Shown: positions 10,347 through 19,345, numbered from the stretch's first letter. The stretch is DNA of 24,354 nt from Entrophospora sp. SA101 (GCA_958430865.1 CAUDNR010001890.1:114424-138777), one strand, 5' to 3'. The notes: generated by a model from the sequence alone, not told the origin. Program-made: numbers and translations.

Positions 10347-10357
10347 CCCCCCCCCCC
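10347..10357. repeat. Run of 11 C
   Basis: Eleven cytosines occur in a row in a region that is otherwise mostly A and T. The length of such a run is prone to sequencing and replication slippage. Confidence 0.9.
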
Positions 10358-10852
10358 GTTGTATGTGAAATTGAATCTATAAAATTTGGAATGGGGTATT
10401 AGATATGAAATTCTGATTGGCTGAATTCACATAAATTTTCATTTTCCCCAAAAATTTTTTTTTTACCTTTTATTTTTCTAAACATAAAAAATATAAAATT
10501 TTATTTGAAAAATACTTTTTTAAACAATGAATTTAGCTTGGTTTTAAATTTAAACAATAAATATGCCAGTCATTATTTTTTTATGTTATAGAATCAATAT
10601 TACCCATATTAATATAAGATTGAATTACACAATACATAATAATGACACGAAATCATTTTTACGAATTCGGATCTATTTAATATTAATTCGGTTAATAGTG
10701 AATCCAATATGAATTAATAAATAATAAATTTTAATAAATAATATGGCCCATATTAATTTAAGATTAATTACACAATGCAATAGTATTCGGGTTAATAGTA
10801 AATCTAATTTTATAGGCTATAATAAATATAATTGAATTAATAAATAATCAAA

Positions 10853-11329
10853 TTTCTATTTAGTTTTAAAGTTGATGTGTTAGTGTAACCCACACTATAC
10901 AACAATGTCATGAGCATAACTTGTGGCCACGTGATCAAATTAAACCCAGCTGAAGAAATAATTTTTTTTTAACAAAGAAATGTTATTATCTTTTCTAGAG
11001 ATAAACTGTAGAATCACGATTGGTCAATTAATTAATTTATTCCATCAATATTATATGTATATGCATTATAATATAATATTTATATGTTTTAATCACGCTC
11101 CAATAATAAATATGATAAATATATAATAATAATAACCTTTTCCAGCAAAAACAGTCTTCGAGGTCATCTGACCAAATTTGATGTTTTTTTTTATAATATG
11201 AAATAAAGATTTAATTTATAATATAAGGCTAGATATTTTAATATTAAGTACATATTTTTATATAACTATTCCATATATATTTATATGAATCTTATTGATA
11301 TTTAAAGTTGAAAATGATCGACATAATAT
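10853..11329. other. AT-rich gene-free stretch
   Basis: I see no gene. An inverted, diverged piece of the GATGGAATAA...TTAATTAAT repeat occurs near 11025-11045, and a reversed ATATCTAGCCTTAT-like piece near 11223. These suggest remnants of the repeats at 6926-7645. Confidence 0.5.
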
Positions 11330-12042
11330 AAAAGGAATGTTTTGTTTAGAAAAGTCACTCAGCCCTGATCATTCCTTAAATATCGTCATAAAGGTTTTTT
11401 ACGCTCTTTTTGAGCAATTTTGTAATTCTTTATTTTTATCAAGTGTTGTATTTAATCCCTCTTTTTTTTTTGCCTTTTTAGTTCTTCAATTATTTGCTCA
11501 TATTCGATAATGCCAATGTAATATATCCTCTGTCTTCTGATTTTATTTGTGTATCTGACAACTCTCTATAAGCTGTGTTTCTGGATCTGGTAAAGGAGTT
11601 TGGGTTTGTTGTGTCTTAGTCTTTTTGTTTTGACTATTTTTCTTCAGTTTCTTCTAAAGAAATCAAATTATCTCTTTTTTTTTGCAAATCTCCGCATTAG
11701 ATTCTTTTTTGTTCCACGTAATGAATATTTTGTGGTGTGGGACTCAAATAAACAATGCAATTCACTAGTAGCTAGTCTTGATTTTCCAAATTGGAAAGAG
11801 GATTGATTTGGAAGAATTCGTTGTTGATGTCGCAATTGTAGCTGACGTTGTTATTGTTATAATTGGTTTAGTACAATATTTAGTTGGGGAGAATAATGCG
11901 TTTTAATTTTTTGAAAAAAAATTTTAGAAGCAGAAAAAAAATATCTCTCATCATTAGCTCGGACTTCCTGGTCTGGAATTCCACAATTCAAATGTTGCCG
12001 TATGTACTGTATCATGCGCACAAATTTATTACGAAAAATATT
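11330..12042 (-). pseudogene. Decayed Q-rich gene, unrecognised family
   Basis: On the minus strand an acceptor-like AACTAATTTCAG ends at 12043, and an open stretch then runs NIFRNKFVRMIQYIRQHLNC, IPDQEVRANDERYF and QKIKTHYSPQLNIV. After two TAA codons that could derive from CAA in a Gln run, the same frame continues as QRQLQLRHQQRILPNQ and SRLATSELHCLF until a stop near 11670. Further protein-like pieces follow in shifted frames: TQQTQTPLPDPETQL (11575-11620), IIEYEQIIEELKRQ (about 11470-11515) and LDKNKELQNCSKRA (about 11402-11443). Several stops and shifts make it a pseudogene. I do not recognise the family. The + strand frames at 11295-11510 and 11600-11806 are shadows. Confidence 0.4.
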
Positions 12043-12474
12043 CTGAAATTAGTTAAATTCTAAATATCTTTTAGCCTCTAAAAAATTATTTATTTTAGTC
12101 TTGTGATACTGTTGTGGGGAAAAGAAACAATAAATTAATAATTCTATATTTGTTATATACACCTAAGCCACTAAGCATGATATACTTTCCTTTTAACAAA
12201 TTAGATCGAAACCTTGAACGTTCTTTTCATAAAATTAGTTAGCTACTATTATACACGTATATGTACTGTATCATCTGTCCTAGTTTCCCTTTTTGGACTT
12301 AAACTAATTTGGAAAATTTGATTATCCGTCAAACCTATTACTCATACTTGCCGCCCAAGGTCAAATTCCAAAATTCGAATCTATAAATTGATCTAGTATG
12401 AATTGGTAAGTTAATTAGCTTTTTTAAATAATTCCTTCTTCTAATCCCTTTAAGTTATATGGCAAATAGTTTAA
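12043..12474. other. Gene-free stretch
   Basis: Upstream exons of the minus-strand pseudogene could lie here, but I cannot identify any. No repeat or element ends are evident. Confidence 0.4.
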
Positions 12475-12741
12475 GACTGAATTGGATTATAAAAAAGGCT
12501 TTGATTAAGGAATAATACGAAAAATGAACGCCTAGACATTCTTCCTCATATTTTTGAAATCATATGGTAAATACGACAATAGCATCATATGTTAGCTGAT
12601 TTCTGGACGCTAGAATTAATTAAGGTAAAAAATTACATATAAATAATATTATGGCTCCTAAAAAATAAAATTTTAATCACAAAATCGATTTCAAAAATTT
12701 TTATTTTGAAATTTGGTCTTAAAATTTTATCAAAACGATCA

Positions 12742-13047
12742 ATGAAAAATACAATGATGGGATCTCTTTTTACCATTGCAAACTTGTCAAATGGCAAAAA
12801 AATTACGATTTATGCGCCTGATCTTGAAAAAGCACAAATACTTGTTGAAAATAACGCAAATTCGGATTTGCCACCTGCACAACTAATTTTTTATCTTACC
12901 TTGTTAAACGAGATTGCAAAGCAAATTCCTAATTTTGATATTAGTAATGTGGAATTGACAAAGATTTTCACTAATTCTTGGAGGAACTCCAGCCTTGAAT
13001 ACACAGACGAGTTTGTTATTTTGGCGAATAAACTTGGACTTAATTAA
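12742..13047 (+). CDS. Small HMG-box-like protein
   Basis: The ATG at 12742 gives 101 residues; the frame is open further upstream but has no earlier ATG. The C-terminal half resembles an HMG box: LPPAQLIFYLTLLNEIAKQI (43-62) sits where RPPNAFILYR... is expected, then NVELTKIFTNSWRN (69-82) with Trp80 at the core position, then SSLEYTDEFVILANK (83-97). This matches the usual N.E.SK.I...W...S.E....F..LA pattern of fungal MATA_HMG proteins, which are greatly expanded in Rhizophagus. The basic first-helix residues are poorly kept and the box ends early, so DNA binding is doubtful. The N-terminal SLFTIANLSNGKKITIYAPD part is not recognised. A perfect hairpin follows the stop directly. The diverged copy at 17392 has a stop at Trp80. 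It could be a real divergent gene or a young pseudogene. Confidence 0.5.
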   Translation: MKNTMMGSLFTIANLSNGKKITIYAPDLEKAQILVENNANSDLPPAQLIFYLTLLNEIAKQIPNFDISNVELTKIFTNSWRNSSLEYTDEFVILANKLGLN

Positions 13048-13071
13048 ATATCCAACTCGAAAGTTGGATAT
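13048..13071 (+). terminator. Perfect 10-bp hairpin directly after the stop codon
   Basis: ATATCCAACT, loop CGAA, AGTTGGATAT: a perfect stem starting at the first base after the TAA. The same hairpin is kept exactly at the matching place in the second copy (17689-17712). It could act in the transcript's 3' end; no T-run follows, and bacterial-type termination is not expected here. Confidence 0.6.
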
Positions 13072-13545
13072 CGGTTATATATTATATCGGCAATCAGCAA
13101 TAATATTTTAATATTAAACACACACAAACAATATTTCGAATCCCTCGATTACTTTTCTTGTTATATGCAATAAACTCCTAATTTTGGAGGAATTATACAC
13201 AAACAAATTTATTACTCGATTATTTTAATTGACATTTTTTTAATTAATTATGGACAACTTTTTTTATTACAATAATATTTTTTTTTATTAATTTAATCTT
13301 CTATTAATTATTTTTTTGTTAAACATTGTTTTCGTTTATTCATAATAATAAAAACAATAGTCTCGAAATACAGACAGTTTGGCAAATGACCACGTAATTT
13401 GCCAACATTACTTGAATATACCAATTGCGGTATCTATATCTTAGTCAGAAGAAGCTAGATCATGGTATATGACACAAATATTCCATTGAAATGCAATGTT
13501 TTTTTAACAAACTGGTCACTTTGCTCCAAAAAAAATAAAAAAGCT

Positions 13546-14151
13546 ACATATTAAAGGCATGATAAAAAATTGTGCCTTTCCACCAAACTAATTGAAAAAT
13601 CACCAAAAATACCAAATAAACTTATATATAGTCTCTAATAACAAAGTTTATTTAAAAATTCTTTTTTTAAAATAGAGCTTGATCAATTAATCAACGAATC
13701 CAATGATTTTTTTGCTCGATGGTTTTCACACACATACCTTCTTTCTTTATATATCTATTTTTTATTATCTCTGACATCAACTAATCTTTTAATAAACCAT
13801 CTAGGTAAATAAAAATAACACACCAGAAAAAACACTTGTAATATTTTCACCACTCCGAATTCAAAAGTATAATAAATCCAAGGTTTTGGCTTTTCCCTTC
13901 TGGCTTGTTTTTACTTTTGTTGGCGAGAATCTGTTTCTTTGATTTTCATTAAAACAACAGTTTTTTCGACGTTATAACATTTACCCTCGCAGCATTAATC
14001 ATATAAATACATTTGTTTATTTTTTCCATCAATTTCCAATTAAAGCTTAATTTTTAAAATTCCATGAGTCTATTTGAATAATATTTTTATATTTTTTAAT
14101 TAATATATAATAGATATAATATATACAATATATACAATATACACTGGCCTA
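13546..14151. other. Gene-free stretch before the Tc1 element
   Basis: AT-rich DNA with no supported gene on either strand. An ATATACAAT microsatellite-like run (about 14119-14141) abuts the element. Confidence 0.5.
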
Positions 14152-15444
14152 CAGTAATTTACCGGGTTTTTTTTACTATTTATGGAATTATGTTTTTTGT
14201 GTATATGTAAAAAAATTTTTATATTTATTATTTGACAAAAACAAGTTTTCAAAATAAAATCCTAAATGTGATGTTTAATGTTTAAAATTTTTAAATGAAC
14301 AGGCTAATATTTAGTATGTCCACCTTTAGCCTTAATTACTGCTTTGGCACGATCTGGTAAGCTTAAAATTAAACAATCTAGCGTTTCTATGCTGATTTTC
14401 CCCCATTCCTCTTGTATTACATTTATTAATTCCTGTTTAGATTTAGGCAGAGGTTTTCTTTTACATACTTGATGATCCAGATAGTTCCACAAGTTCTCAA
14501 TCGGATTAAGATCTGGACTTTGCACCACCAAATCTAAAATCGGAATGTCATGTGTTTTCATCCACCAAACACTATAATTTGATGTATGACATGGAGCTTT
14601 GTCTTGCTGAAAAATAGAATTAGGGTAATTATTAACCCATGGTATAAAGTGTCCAGCAAGGATGTTACTATAATCATTTGAATCCATGTTTCCCTCCACC
14701 ACAATCAAGGGTCCAACACCATGCCAACCAAAACACCCCCAAAACATCACAGATTCTCCGCCAAATTTAACTGTAGGTTGAATACAATCCTCTTTATAAG
14801 CTCCCCTGGTTTTCTCCATATTCTTACTCAGCCATCTGATTCAAAAAGAGCAAACTTTGACTCATCCGACCATACCACATTTTTCCATTCTTCTTCCCAG
14901 TTTTGTTTTTCTCTGCTCCATCTTAGTCGATCTTTTCGCTGTTTCTCCGTTAAAAGAGGGTTTTTTTTGTAGCATAATTACCTAGACCCTCATCACGAAG
15001 ATATTTTCTAACTGTATTATAATGTAAATTTGTGTTAAGATGAAAATTAAATTTATTTGTTATATCACCAAGAGGGGAAAAACGGTTATCATGGACGATA
15101 CGTTGTAAAGTGCGTGTATCACGTTGAGTGAGCAGTTTTGGACGACCGGGATATTTTTCAGGTGTTGCGTAACCTGTTTCTTTATACAGTTTGATAGTAT
15201 CATTTATTGTACTGGTAGGAATATCGAGCTGAGCAGAAATAACTTTTTGTCTAACACCACTAATATATGCACCAATAATTTGCTCGCGTTGAGCAACTGA
15301 CAGCTCCTTTCTACGCATTTTAAACTAGAAAAGTATAAAATTAATTCGTTTTGTTATTTTCTTTATTTATATGTAAAATAAGGAGAAATTCGCGATTGTG
15401 AAATTGGCGCACAGAATAATGTGACAAAATCCGGTAAATTATTG
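14152..15444 (-). mobile_element. Tc1-like DNA transposon, 1.29 kb, inactive
   Basis: The inverted ends are CAGTAATTTACCGGGTTTT (from 14152) and, read from the right end, CAATAATTTACCGGATTTT (from 15444), differing at two of the first 19 bases. The length is normal for a Tc1 element. A TA precedes the left end (14150-14151); the base pair after the right end is TT, so the TA target duplication has been damaged or the end is one or two bases off. It carries one transposase gene on the minus strand, now broken. Confidence 0.88.
14304..15318 (-). pseudogene. Tc1 transposase (DD34E), broken by two frameshifts and a stop
   Basis: Three parts in three frames. The first, 15318 to 14950, starts MRRKELSVAQREQIIGAYIS and has paired helix-turn-helix DNA-binding regions joined by a GRPK motif (residues 58-61). 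An A/C run near 14962-14971 shifts the frame, and the middle part carries WSDESKF with the first catalytic Asp (codon 14866-14864), then a TGA at 14830-14828 where an Arg codon is usual. A second shift near 14808 leads to the last part, ending at 14304, with the second Asp in FQQDKAPCH (14603-14601) and the Glu in LNPIENLW (14498-14496). Exactly 34 residues lie between them: the Tc1 DD34E signature. All three catalytic codons survive although the gene cannot give a whole enzyme. The + strand frame at 14721-14972 is a shadow. Confidence 0.92.
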
Positions 15445-15894
15445 TTATTTTTTTTTAATTTTATTGTTTAAAAGTTTCTATCTGTAATATATACGATTCA
15501 ATCTTAAATTTATTGTTTATTCAAATTACTTATTTTATTCATTTTATTCAAATAGAAGAAATCCAATTGTATGATAACACACTGTAAATGCTGGATATAA
15601 ATATCAACCCGGTCCAACCCTCATTCATTAATTATACCCAGCCAGCAACGTGGGTTTGGTCCTGGTTAGATCCTATTGCAGGCATCTACTTAGTAGCTTT
15701 ACATTACAAATCATTCAAGGTAGTTAATAATCAATTATTAATTATAAAGAAATGCCAGCAATAAATATATAATATATCATAAATAAAATATACAAAGATG
15801 ATGATAATAAAATTAATACTTCCATGATATATATATTAATAGTTATTTGTTTAGAAATAGTAAAATTTCATCAGTGATCTAATTAAATATTATG
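15445..15894. other. Gene-free stretch
   Basis: No gene seen. A locally GC-richer segment at 15605-15700 (CCCGGTCCAACCC, then GTGGGTTTGGTCC) has imperfect inverted pieces and could be the remnant of an element, but no ends can be set. Confidence 0.4.
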
Positions 15895-16115
15895 GAACGT
15901 TTGTGATGGAATAATTGATTAATTAATCGTTTTAATCATTTATATGAAAATATGAAAAAATAATTCCTTCTAAAAAAAAATTAAACCCTTTTGACTATTT
16001 TCAAATTAAATTAAATTGAAATATTATTACTTAATATTAAATATCTAACCTTATGTTATAAATTCGATTAATATGATGTAAATAACGCAAGATTGGTCGA
16101 ATGACCTGGAAGCAG
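15895..16115. repeat. Dispersed repeat pair, partners at 6926-7038 and 7560-7645
   Basis: The first part (15895-16000, GTTTGTGATGGAATAATTGA through AAATTAAACCCTTTTGA) matches 6926-7038. The second part (16035-16115, CTAACCTTATGTTATAAATT to GAATGACCTGG) matches 7560-7645. Order and orientation are the same, but the spacing is much shorter here, so the copy near 7 kb holds extra DNA or this one has a deletion. Confidence 0.7.
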
Positions 16116-16180
16116 TTTTCTCAATTTTAGACTTGCGAATATTCTCGTCGATTATATTCTTTATGTTATAGATTAATATC

Positions 16181-16267
16181 ATGTCTTCGGAGACGGTTCT
16201 TACTGATCTCTTTTTGTATCGAAAAGATTCTCATCTTCATAATAATAATGATAATAACAATAACTAA
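16181..16267 (+). CDS. Very short open frame with LFLYRKD motif
   Basis: Twenty-eight codons: MSSETVLTDLFLYRKDSHLH followed by an Asn-rich end and TAA. LFLYRKD resembles the first helix of fungal HMG boxes (..FILYRKD), but the rest of a box is missing. It may be a fragment or chance. Confidence 0.2.
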   Translation: MSSETVLTDLFLYRKDSHLHNNNDNNNN

Positions 16268-16344
16268 TAAATAATTTATTATTAATATTGTGTTAGGATT
16301 ATTTTTTTTTTTTTTATTTTTTTTTGTATAAAGTTAAACAGGAT

Positions 16345-16375
16345 CTACAAAAATTTCGTGGGAAAAATCATAATG
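16345..16375. repeat. Short dispersed repeat (partner 19919-19950)
   Basis: TCTACAAAAATTTCGTGGG followed by AAAAATCA recurs at 19919-19950 with one extra A. It is too short to classify. Confidence 0.6.
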
Positions 16376-16615
16376 CATACCCATTAGGTGATCATGTGCT
16401 CGTGTAGCTTATCAAAAAAATTAAAAATAAACTTTTTCATATATATATAAAAAAAATAATCCTTTTCTTTCTTTATTATTATTATAATTGAATAGTTAGT
16501 TATACCACCAAGCTTACACTCATTTAATGTTAATTTCACTGATAATTTGAACCTAGAATAAGGTCTTACTCTCATTTAGTGGGAACACCATAATGTCCAT
16601 TCTCAAAAAAATAGA

Positions 16616-16950
16616 ATGTCCATGGCATATTTTCCAAAATCAAGTCATAATCATTCTTTGAATACAACGATAGGTGAAATGGCATCTCAATTTCGGAAAC
16701 TTCCCACCTCCATGCTAAAGGATATTGAAAAATATCTAATTAAGGATACGGCTTCAATCTATCCATTGTTAATATTAAGAGATCCAAAGTGATAAATGTA
16801 GAATTGTTTGGTTATCAAAGTATTGGTTGTGCAATAAAAGCCATTATGCGCAATTAAGTAACAATTAATTTTCTTTCAGATGTAGACAGTTTGGTCATCA
16901 TGCAGGCATGTGTACAAATCAAATAGCTTTTATTTATTGATGCAGATATG
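16616..16950 (+). pseudogene. Broken unrecognised gene
   Basis: An ATG at 16616 opens 58 codons (MSMAYFPKSSHNHSLNTTIG, EMASQFRKLPTSMLKDIEKY, LIKDTASIYPLLILRDPK) ending at TGA 16790-16792. One frame over, starting at 16789, the text continues smoothly as VINVELFGYQSIGCAIKAIM, then after a single TAA as VTINFLSDVDSLVIMQACVQ to a TAG near 16926. A one-base loss in the AAA at 16786-16788 and one stop would explain this. The composition is protein-like throughout. In another frame the end reads CRQFGHHAGMC, which fits the last three ligands of a CCHC zinc knuckle; the two readings compete. No family is recognised. Confidence 0.4.
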
Positions 16951-17391
16951 CACTGTAACAATAAAAATTTTCCTTTTTAAAATTAACAGCCACATGGCTC
17001 AAACGGTCCAATAGTTTTTTTTTTTCGATTATGTTATTGAAAATAAGGTTATAATTATGTAAACACAAGATCGAATAGATGTATGTACTCTTAAATGAAA
17101 CAATGGAGAATAATCTAGCTTTAAATAAATAAAATTAAAAATAGAGTTAATAGATTATAAAAAGACTAAGAACAACGCGAAAGATGAACGCAAAGACCTT
17201 TTTCCCTTAAAAAAAGTTTTTTATATAAATATGTGTGTTGAAATGAAACTTAAAATTTTTTATTTTCTTAATATTATTTTACATATATATATATAAATAA
17301 GTTTTACGTAAAAATATACTGCAAAATCGATTTTTATTTTAAATTTGGTCTTAATTTTTAAAAATCTATCAAACGATCAATTAAAAGTACG

Positions 17392-17688
17392 ATGTTGGGA
17401 TCTCTTTTCACCATTGCAAAATTGTCTAATGGAGAAACCATAGCGATTTATGTACCTAGTCTTGGAAAAGCACAAATTGTACTTGTTGAAAATAACGCAA
17501 ATTCGGATTTGCCACCTGCACAACTAATTTTTTATCTTACCTTGTTAAACGAGATTGCAAAGCAAATTCCTAATTTTGGTATTAGTAATGTGGAATTGGC
17601 AAAGGTTTTTACTAATCCTTGAAGGAATTCCAGCCTTGAATACACAGACGAGTTTGTCATTTTGGCAAATAAACTTGGACTTAATTAA
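17392..17688 (+). pseudogene. Second HMG-like copy with stop at the core Trp
   Basis: The ATG at 17392 begins MLGSLFTIAKLSNGETIAIY and runs to a TGA at 17620-17622. The other copy has TGG (Trp80) there. Past the stop the same frame reads RNSSLEYTDEFVILANK and ends at the equivalent TAA (17686-17688), so this single base change is the only break in the frame. Upstream, the stretch before the ATG is also shifted relative to the other copy. Relative to copy 1 there is one added Val codon (QIVLVENN). Confidence 0.7.
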
Positions 17689-17712
17689 ATATCCAACTCG
17701 AAAGTTGGATAT
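17689..17712 (+). terminator. Perfect 10-bp hairpin after the stop, second copy
   Basis: Same ATATCCAACT-CGAA-AGTTGGATAT structure as at 13048-13071, unchanged although neighbouring bases differ between the copies. Confidence 0.6.
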
Positions 17713-18302
17713 TGGTTATATATTATATCGGCAATCGGCAATAATATTTTAAACACACACAAAAAATATTTCGAATCCCTCGATTACTTTTCTTGTTATA
17801 TATAATAAACACCTAATTTTAGAGGAATTATACACACAAACGAACATATTACTCGATTAAATACCCAACTCTAAAGAAATCGGTCGCCAATTATTTTTTG
17901 GTGATTTTTTCTTGATCGTTAAATTCGCAAAAACAAACAATTTCGTTGAAAAATAATTTTATTTTATTTTATTTTATTTTTGATTTTAAGATTTTAAATT
18001 ACAACTTTTTTTACTTTTTTTATTAAAACTATTATAATAATATTTTTTATTAATTTAATCTTTTATTAATTATTTTTTTCATTAAACATTTATTTTAATG
18101 CAAACATTGTTTCGTCTATTCATAATAATAAAAATAATGGTCTTGAAATACAGACAGTTTGGCAAATGACCACGTAATTGTTCGAATATACCAACTGTAG
18201 TATCCATATCTTACTCGGAAGAAGCTAGATCACGATATATGACGCAAATAATGCAATGTTTTTTTAACAACGGGTTACTTTTCTCCAAAAAATAGAGGTT
18301 GT

Positions 18303-18355
18303 AATCGACTAAAATAGTCGACTAAACTTTTTTTTGAACAACTAATAGTCGACTA
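18303..18355. repeat. Cluster of TAGTCGACTA palindromes
   Basis: The perfect 10-base palindrome TAGTCGACTA occurs at 18315-18324 and 18346-18355, with a partial copy (ATCGACTA) at 18304-18311. They lie just before a hAT-like MITE. They may be protein-binding sites or remnants of a tiny element. Confidence 0.6.
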
Positions 18356-18361
18356 TCTTAG

Positions 18362-18872
18362 TAGGGTTTCTATTCGAATAAGGAAATTAATATTAATATT
18401 AATATTAATTTAAATAAAGCAAATAATTCGAAAAAAATTAATTCGGATAAAACAAATAATTAAGGACCAGTTTAAATTCAAGCTCACTGGAAAGATTGCT
18501 ATTTATTAAAAGAAACATGAATCTTGTTTCAGTCTTTCCTTATTAGTTTCATTTTTAATTTCAATTTTTATAATAATAAAATCAATATTAAACCTTGTTG
18601 TATATATAGTTTGAATATTTAAGTAATTGAACAACCCATGATTCCAAATAATCTAATAAAATGAATGAACAAACCCAAGATTCCGATAATGAATAAAACA
18701 AATAAATTGAATAAAGCGAATTAAAATTTTAATTCGAATCAACTTTTAGATTCGAATAAACTTTTTAATATTAATATTGATTCGAATGAATTTTTTAATT
18801 CAGATAAATTTTTTTAATTCGAATTAAAGGTCAACTGTATTACGAATAATTTGATTACGAATAGAAGCCCTA
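18362..18872. mobile_element. hAT-like MITE with TAGGG ends
   Basis: Inverted ends TAGGGTTTCTATTCGAATA (left) and, read from the right, TAGGGCTTCTATTCGTAAT. The interior holds many TTCGAAT and ATTCGGATAAA motifs in both directions, plus AATATT repeats (18386-18411), and no coding frame. TAG(G/A)G ends are common in hAT elements. I found no clear 8-bp target duplication, so the family call is tentative. Confidence 0.65.
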
Positions 18873-19343
18873 CTCATAACTCAATGATGTAATATTATTT
18901 CTGAAAACCAAATGGTGGTTTCTTGTTTATATTTTATTGAAATTACAAGTCAAATAATTTGTTGTAACGTGATTAAGAATTGAAGGTATAACTTTCAACG
19001 AGTAATTTTTTAGTAAACCGTAGCTAAAATTTTGCAAGGAAATAAAATAAGCCTCACGTTTCTCTTCGATTTTAATAGTAAAAATTGACACGTTGCATAG
19101 AATTTCTACATATATAGTTACTACAGTAGACATGTTGATCGCGTGAAAAGTCGTCCCGACTGTTAATATTAAGTGAAAAACCTTTCCCGTATTAAGATAA
19201 TTTAATAACCAATTTGAAAAAAAATGAAACAATTGAAATATTGTTGATCGGAGAAACACGGAAGATAATAATAATAGATTATTTTTTAAAAAAATTAGAG
19301 TTAGAAGAATTCAAAGATTATAAAGATCACGAAAAAAATGGTT
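18873..19343. other. Stretch with one unsupported open frame
   Basis: A 110-codon frame on the minus strand (19259-18927) is hydrophobic and Ser/Thr-rich, with MFLRSTIFQLFHFFSNWLLN at its start. It has no recognised motif, no homologue within the window and typical AT-driven composition. I do not call it a gene, but it is the longest open frame in the right part of the window. Confidence 0.3.
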
Positions 19344-19345
19344 TA

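Larger units (their letters stand above)
9030..10852. repeat. Segmental duplication, copy B (partner 5606-6890)
   Basis: This is a direct copy of 5606-6890 with the landmarks in the same order. It differs by many small indels and by about 700 extra bases between CCCTCTGCA (9850) and CAATATTACCC (10592). That extra block holds the open frame at 9933-10139 and the repeat at 10168-10275, which is also found at the very start of the window. Confidence 0.78.
12475..13545. repeat. Segmental duplication with HMG-like gene, copy 1 (partner 17155-18297)
   Basis: The match to 17155-18297 is direct and runs from AAGATGAACGC-like DNA upstream, through the coding region, into the 3' side. There AATACAGACAGTTTGGCAAA and TGACCACGTAATT (13370-13400 and 18146-18178) and AGAAGCTAGATCA (13450 and 18220) are almost identical. 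Coding and noncoding parts are both kept, so this is a DNA-level duplication and not a retrocopy. Confidence 0.85.
17155..18297. repeat. Segmental duplication with HMG-like gene, copy 2 (partner 12475-13545)
   Basis: Direct copy of 12475-13545. The coding part differs by scattered substitutions and one extra codon. The 3' side carries a private stretch of TTTTATTTTATTTTATTTT (about 17957-17980) and other indels. The 3' end of the similarity is CAATGTTTTTTTAACAA followed by CTCCAAAAAA. Confidence 0.85.

Noticed and set aside
11295..11806. Two + strand open frames (11295-11510, 11600-11806)
   Set aside because: They overlap better protein text on the minus strand and are Phe/Leu-rich shadows of A-rich sequence.
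13048..13071. Bacterial rho-independent terminator
   Set aside because: No T-run follows the stem and the genes have spliceosomal introns.
16384..16575. 63-codon minus-strand frame
   Set aside because: Low-complexity Ile/Lys/Phe composition, no start context or homologue in the window.
17555..17752. 65-codon + strand frame overlapping the second HMG-like copy
   Set aside because: It is an out-of-frame reading of the same sequence and runs through the 3' hairpin.
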